Shown here in pieces: positions 6,611 to 9,862 of a stretch of 9,862 bases of DNA (its first letter is position 1; each line of letters opens with the position of its first letter). The stretch is from an uncultured Pirellulaceae bacterium (GTDB lineage Bacteria > Planctomycetota > Planctomycetia > Pirellulales > Pirellulaceae). Below the pieces are notes generated by a model. That model was not told the origin of the DNA. It searched no databases and saw only the letters and a program-made list of their open reading frames with translations. The stretch spans positions 1-9,862 of the forward strand of contig CAMYNE010000033.1 in NCBI GenBank assembly GCA_947259675.1. Reading direction: 5' to 3'. A program made the translations under genes and the position numbers.

Positions 6611-7915
6611 ATGATCGTCAGCCATTTCAACACGTTTCCTTATGGAGGGGCTGCCGCTGCGGCCAAACGAATCCACTTTCAATTGTTTAATCGCAACATC
6701 GGTAGCCGGTTTTACTACCACATATCGGATCGCGATCGGCCAAAGGATCCTTCATTTCAGCAGATCGAATTTCATTCAGCCTCAAATAACTCGTTGCTGG
6801 GAATCATTGGTCAAAAGGCGGAGAAACGGCGAAAACGCAAAGTCTATCGTCAGTATGACAAACATCTAAAAGATCGCGACAAGTCTGCAGAAGTCTTCGC
6901 GATGGCTCAACTACCCGAGCCCACGAGGTTGAATTGGCAACAAGTCAACTCGGACATTATTCACTTGCACTGGATTTCTTATCTCGCCGATTATCCGACT
7001 TTCTTTGGAGCAATCCCGGATCACGTTCCGATTGTCTGGACGCTCCATGACATGAATCCGTTTACTGGCGGGTGTCATTACAGCAACGGTTGTCAGCAAT
7101 TCAATTCGGGCTGCGGCGATTGTCCTCAAGTCGTCGATGCCGATCCGCGCGATGTGTCGTATGATTCATTTCGCATCAAACGCAGAGCGTTGGCTAGCAA
7201 AAAAATCCACGTCGTCACTCCCAGTCAGTGGCTTTGCGACTTAGCCAAACAAAGTTCTATATGGCCGGCTCAAACAACGTTTAGCGTAATCAAGCTTGGG
7301 TTTGAATTGCAAAAATTTCGCCCGCTTGATCAGCGATTGGCTCGGCTCGAATTGGGGCTGAGCACCGATGCAGTTTTAATCGGATTTGGAGCCGAAGACA
7401 TTCGAAACCAGCGAAAAGGTTTTCACCATCTCATCCAGAGTCTTCCCAAAATCAAAACAAATTCAGAAATCGAGTGCCTGGTTTTTGGATCGGGAGAGAT
7501 TCCGGAAGTCAAAGGCTTGCCAAAGATGAACTCAATGGGTTATGTCGACTCGGAAGAAAAACAGGCACTCATCTATTCGGCTGCCGACATGGTGATTGTA
7601 CCATCACGAGAAGACAACCAACCGCAAATCGGTTTGGAAGCCATGGCCTGCGGGACGCCCGTGATTGGATTCAACGCCGGAGGCATTCCCGAATATGTCC
7701 GCGACGGCGTGACGGGTTGGCTGGCTGAATTGGGTAACGAAGACGAACTCGCCAATCGGATTTCGGAACTGGTCGACGATGTTGACACGCGAAAGAATAT
7801 GTCCGCTCGAGCCCGCACGATGATGCAGGAGGAATTTGATATTGTGGCTCAAGCCGACAAGTACATATCGCTCTACGAGAAGGCGCTTTCATTCAAACGA
7901 CGACGTATCGCTTAG
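6611..7915 (+). CDS. GT4-family glycosyltransferase (WcaC-like, exopolysaccharide type)
   Basis: A 434-residue GT-B retaining glycosyltransferase. The N-terminal domain begins directly with a beta strand and glycine loop (SHFNTFPYGGAA). It continues to IIHLHWIS at 116-123 and TLHDMNPFTGGCHY at 144-157, followed by a cysteine cluster (Cys155, 161, 168 and 171, pattern GCHY...C...GCGDCP). That cluster is a hallmark of a GT4 subgroup in colanic-acid-like and other exopolysaccharide clusters. The C-terminal domain has FGAEDIRNQRKG at 259-270, FGSGEIPEVKG at 292-302, and SREDNQPQIGLEAMACGTPV at 332-351, where Asp335-x7-Glu343 corresponds to the E-x7-E donor site. It then closes with the canonical GGIPEYVRDGVTGWL. 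Complete and of normal length; start ATG with no Shine-Dalgarno. Probably adds a hexose to a lipid-linked or growing glycan at the inner membrane. It follows the GT-A-like gene by 192 nt, so co-transcription is uncertain. Confidence 0.92.
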   Translation: MIVSHFNTFPYGGAAAAAKRIHFQLFNRNIGSRFYYHISDRDRPKDPSFQQIEFHSASNNSLLGIIGQKAEKRRKRKVYRQYDKHLKDRDKSAEVFAMAQLPEPTRLNWQQVNSDIIHLHWISYLADYPTFFGAIPDHVPIVWTLHDMNPFTGGCHYSNGCQQFNSGCGDCPQVVDADPRDVSYDSFRIKRRALASKKIHVVTPSQWLCDLAKQSSIWPAQTTFSVIKLGFELQKFRPLDQRLARLELGLSTDAVLIGFGAEDIRNQRKGFHHLIQSLPKIKTNSEIECLVFGSGEIPEVKGLPKMNSMGYVDSEEKQALIYSAADMVIVPSREDNQPQIGLEAMACGTPVIGFNAGGIPEYVRDGVTGWLAELGNEDELANRISELVDDVDTRKNMSARARTMMQEEFDIVAQADKYISLYEKALSFKRRRIA

Positions 7916-8055
7916 AGCATTTTCAGAGTTGATTTGCACTTGTGTCATCCTGAACCGAGGCACGAGGTGAAGGATCTACGCGAAGGATCGAAAGATTCTT
8001 CAGTCGCAAGCTCCTTCAGAATGACAGAAGCTGAATACTGATTTTGAAAATGCTC
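7915..8055. repeat. 141-bp palindromic, MITE-like repeat abutting the GT4 stop codon
   Basis: The ends are perfect 11-bp inverted repeats: GAGCATTTTCA at 7915-7925 and TGAAAATGCTC at 8045-8055. A second inverted pair lies inside: TGTCATCCTGAA at 7943-7954 against TTCAGAATGACA at 8015-8026 (one mismatch). A third is GAAGGATCT near 7968-7976 against AGATTCTTC at 7993-8001 (one mismatch). The whole segment can fold into one long stem. It encodes nothing. Its first base is the G of the TAG stop of the glycosyltransferase gene. The core with 'TGTCATCCTGA...GAAGGATC' resembles an intergenic repeat I recall from several bacterial phyla; that link is from memory, not a search. No clear target duplication is visible. 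It could act as a terminator or mRNA 3' stabiliser for the GT4 gene. Confidence 0.7.
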
Positions 8056-8068
8056 CAATTGGCCGAAC

Positions 8069-8136
8069 AGTGTAGAAACAGGCGTTGCAACGGTTAGATC
8101 AACACTCGGTGCAATTGGGACAATTGCGTCTACACT
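8069..8136. terminator. Structured region between convergent genes, possible termination zone
   Basis: Outer arms AGTGTAGA (8069-8076) and TCTACACT (8129-8136) enclose two smaller palindromes: CGTTGCAACG at 8083-8092 and GCAATTG-GGA-CAATTGC at 8111-8127. No T-run follows either hairpin. The position, between the convergent GT4 and hypothetical genes and only 3 bp from the latter's stop, suits transcription termination or mRNA end formation, but the call is tentative. Confidence 0.35.
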
Positions 8137-8139
8137 CGT

Positions 8140-8682
8140 TTACAGCCGAGCTCCGCTGCGCGGATCCCGATGTGAATAGCCGATAATCTGCCAGCTTTCG
8201 TCGTCCTGTTGTTCAAGCGAGACTGTGACTTCACGGCGACCGAATCCATCATGCCCAAATGATGGCGCGTTGACGTCGACGAACACGACGAAGGTCATCG
8301 TCGCAGTTTTCGGAATTGTGTTTTCATTGACCTGAACGCTTTTAATTCCAGTGATGCTACAGCGACGAAAATCGTAGCGCGGCATTTCAACCTTGGCACT
8401 TTTGTATGCCAACGAGTTCGCTTTCATGTACGTTAAGACTTCCTCGTGACGGTTGAACTCGACGGCGTTGGCAACGGCATAGAGTCGACTGACGACTTTC
8501 TCTTTGTCCGTAATGATGTACCGTTCCGCAAAGATTAATCCAAACGAGAGGACGCAAATAATGCTCGCTACGATCGCAAGACTTCGGCTTTGCAGCATAA
8601 ATGCAAACGCACCAAGAATACCGGTGAACAGCAGCCCGGTTATGAACGGCAAGAAAGCGTTTTCCGCGATCCAATCCGGCAT
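8140..8682 (-). CDS. Conserved-looking hypothetical protein: two TM helices plus a soluble alpha/beta domain
   Basis: About 180 residues from the ATG at 8682, which has a GGGGAG just upstream (8691-8686). A GTG at 8700 would add six residues (VAKGET), encoded partly by that same purine run, so the ATG is preferred. Two adjacent membrane helices form the N-terminus (about residues 9-30 and 33-52). They are followed by a helix-rich stretch (VVSRLYAVANAVEFNRHEEVL) and then alternating beta strands (TATMTFVVFVDV, REVTVSLEQ, SWQIIGYSHRDP). The order of helix then curved sheet, ending in a W-x-I-x-x-Y strand, resembles a small NTF2/SnoaL-like domain, which is a guess from pattern only. The soluble domain would face the cytoplasm or periplasm depending on helix orientation. 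It is separated from eno by 175 nt with a terminator-like hairpin, so it is probably transcribed separately. No function is assigned. Confidence 0.75.
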   Translation of the reverse strand: MPDWIAENAFLPFITGLLFTGILGAFAFMLQSRSLAIVASIICVLSFGLIFAERYIITDKEKVVSRLYAVANAVEFNRHEEVLTYMKANSLAYKSAKVEMPRYDFRRCSITGIKSVQVNENTIPKTATMTFVVFVDVNAPSFGHDGFGRREVTVSLEQQDDESWQIIGYSHRDPRSGARL

Positions 8683-8710
8683 CGTCTCCCCTTTCGCCAC
8701 ACGACTTTGG

Positions 8711-8730
8711 TTTAAACGGGTTCAAACGGT
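8711..8730. repeat. Direct repeat with 10-bp period upstream of the hypothetical gene
   Basis: TTTAAACGGG and TTCAAACGGT stand head to tail, differing at two of ten positions. They start 29 bp upstream of the minus-strand ATG at 8682. One helical turn between copies is the spacing expected for a regulator binding one face of the DNA, but the region also lacks a convincing promoter. Confidence 0.3.
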
Positions 8731-8755
8731 GCGTCGCATGGCGCAACAGTCTTAT

Positions 8756-8774
8756 GTTTCTAACAACCAGAAAC
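8756..8774. repeat. Short inverted repeat between eno and the hypothetical gene
   Basis: GTTTCT and AGAAAC pair across a seven-base AACAACC loop. It lies about midway between eno and the hypothetical gene. It has no T-run in either direction. It may be an operator half-site pair, an mRNA hairpin or chance. Confidence 0.2.
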
Positions 8775-8831
8775 CATCGTCCCCTTGTTAAAGACGTTGC
8801 CAGAGCCTGTATCGTTCGACCGATTATTTCG

Positions 8832-8851
8832 AAAAACTCGTTGATTCAACG
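8832..8851 (-). terminator. Weak intrinsic terminator downstream of eno
   Basis: Read on the minus strand, seven bases after the enolase stop, CGTTG-AAT-CAACG forms a 5-bp stem and is followed by AG and TTTTT. The stem is short for an efficient terminator, but the position and T-run are as expected. Confidence 0.42.
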
Positions 8852-8857
8852 GACTTC

Positions 8858-9862
8858 TTAAACCGAAGCCATTTGCCTGTGCTTTTTCGCCAGAATTGGA
8901 CCGGCGTAAACGGCACCATCACCGAGAAGTTCTTCGATTCGCAACAGCTGATTGTACTTGGCCATCCGATCACTTCTCGATGCAGATCCCGTTTTGATTT
9001 GGCCGGTATTCAAAGCAACCGCCAGGTCGGCAATCGTCGCATCTTCCGTTTCTCCACTACGGTGGCTGACAACACTCGTATAGCCATTGCGTTGAGCCAT
9101 GTGGATTGCACGAATTGTTTCGGTCAGGGTGCCGATTTGATTGACTTTGATCAAGATGCTGTTCGCAATGCCTTCATCAATGCCACGTTGTAGTCGAGTT
9201 GTATTGGTGACGAACAAATCATCGCCGACAAGCTGCACTCGATCGCCACATCGATCGGTCATCATCTTCCAGCCTTCCCAGTCGTCTTCACTACACCCGT
9301 CTTCGATAGAACAAATCGGGTAACGATCGGACCAATCTGCCAGGAAGTCAACTATCGCGCCGGAATCCAGTTCTTTGCCATCAATCGAATAGACGCCTTT
9401 GTCGGAGTTAAAGAATTCGGTGGCAGCCACATCGAGTGCGATTTGAACTTGTTCGCCTGCGCGATAACCCGCTTTTTCAATCGCGCTCATGATCAAATTC
9501 AAGGCTTCCTCATTACTGCCAAGATCAGGTGCGAATCCACCTTCATCTCCGACGGAAGTGTTCAGACCTTTGTCGTGCAAGACTTTCTTCAAGTGATGAA
9601 ATATCTCGCAACCACATCGAAGTGCGTCGCTGAAAGTTTCAAAGCCGAGTGGCAGGACCATGAATTCTTGAACATCAACCGAGTTGTCCGCATGCTCGCC
9701 GCCGTTCACGATATTCATCATCGGAGCCGGAAGTAATGTCGCCTGCGTTCCGCCCAGGTATCGAAAAAGCGGCTGACTTGTGAAATGGGCGGCAGCTTTT
9801 GCAGTCGCAAGCGAAATGCCCAGCATCGCGTTGGCACCGAGGTTGCTCTTGTTTTCCGTTCC
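8858..9862 (-). CDS. eno: Enolase (phosphopyruvate hydratase), N-terminus outside the window
   Basis: The visible 334 residues are the C-terminal part of a protein that is normally about 430 long; roughly 95 residues lie beyond the right edge, where the frame is open through GTENKSNLGANAMLG. Enolase converts 2-phosphoglycerate to phosphoenolpyruvate in glycolysis and is also an RNA degradosome partner in some bacteria. All the catalytic and metal positions can be read: the GGEHADN loop, QEF, VGDEGGF, the metal ligands in IALDVA, SIEDG and VGDD, the catalytic Lys in ILIKVNQIGT, the SHRSGET signature, and the Lys in GQIKTGS. The C-terminus (AKYNQLLRIEELLG ... MASV) is complete. Nothing suggests decay. 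The gene is read toward the hypothetical protein, with a weak terminator between. Confidence 0.97.
   Translation of the reverse strand, partial: GTENKSNLGANAMLGISLATAKAAAHFTSQPLFRYLGGTQATLLPAPMMNIVNGGEHADNSVDVQEFMVLPLGFETFSDALRCGCEIFHHLKKVLHDKGLNTSVGDEGGFAPDLGSNEEALNLIMSAIEKAGYRAGEQVQIALDVAATEFFNSDKGVYSIDGKELDSGAIVDFLADWSDRYPICSIEDGCSEDDWEGWKMMTDRCGDRVQLVGDDLFVTNTTRLQRGIDEGIANSILIKVNQIGTLTETIRAIHMAQRNGYTSVVSHRSGETEDATIADLAVALNTGQIKTGSASRSDRMAKYNQLLRIEELLGDGAVYAGPILAKKHRQMASV

Noticed and set aside
7915..8139. CRISPR array or tRNA in the repeat-rich gap
   Set aside because: The repeats are inverted, not regularly spaced direct repeats, and no cloverleaf with a T-arm GTTC motif was found.

Overview
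The window looks like a chromosomal segment of a Gram-negative-type bacterium, most plausibly a planctomycete. This is inference. It rests on the paired zinc-ribbon protein with a C-terminal membrane anchor, the patchy use of Shine-Dalgarno sequences, TTG starts, roughly balanced base composition, and a mix of housekeeping and exopolysaccharide genes in short, frequently inverted operons. There is no plasmid, phage, CRISPR, tRNA or rRNA signature.

Layout. Left (77-2343, + strand): a VTT/DedA-type membrane protein, uracil phosphoribosyltransferase (upp), and, 12 nt behind it, a tail-anchored protein with two zinc ribbons. It converges on a two-gene minus-strand unit (2368-5210): a large GT-B glycosyltransferase followed by galE, a UDP-glucose 4-epimerase. 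A 311-bp divergent promoter region (5211-5521) separates this from two plus-strand glycosyltransferase genes: a GT-A-like protein (5522-6418) and a GT4 enzyme (6611-7915). Between those two lies a 192-bp spacer with a strong hairpin, a GC palindrome and a possible 24-codon upstream ORF. A 141-bp palindromic repeat that looks like a miniature mobile element begins on the last base of the GT4 stop codon. Right (minus strand): a two-TM conserved hypothetical protein (8140-8682) downstream of enolase (eno, 8858-9862), whose N-terminus lies outside the window.

How the genes fit together. galE supplies UDP-galactose (or a related epimerised sugar). The three glycosyltransferases around it could use such sugars to build a cell-surface or secreted glycan. 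They are unrelated to one another in fold or subfamily, which fits a small polysaccharide locus without its own polymerase or flippase in view. upp (uracil salvage) and eno (glycolysis) are housekeeping genes flanking this locus.

The most notable points are: an apparent all-beta domain of about 145 residues inserted inside the C-terminal Rossmann half of the large glycosyltransferase; the palindromic repeat abutting the GT4 gene; a Shine-Dalgarno/TTG start that redefines the large glycosyltransferase; and the tandem zinc-ribbon, tail-anchored protein of unknown function. I do not see a clear new defence or mobile system.
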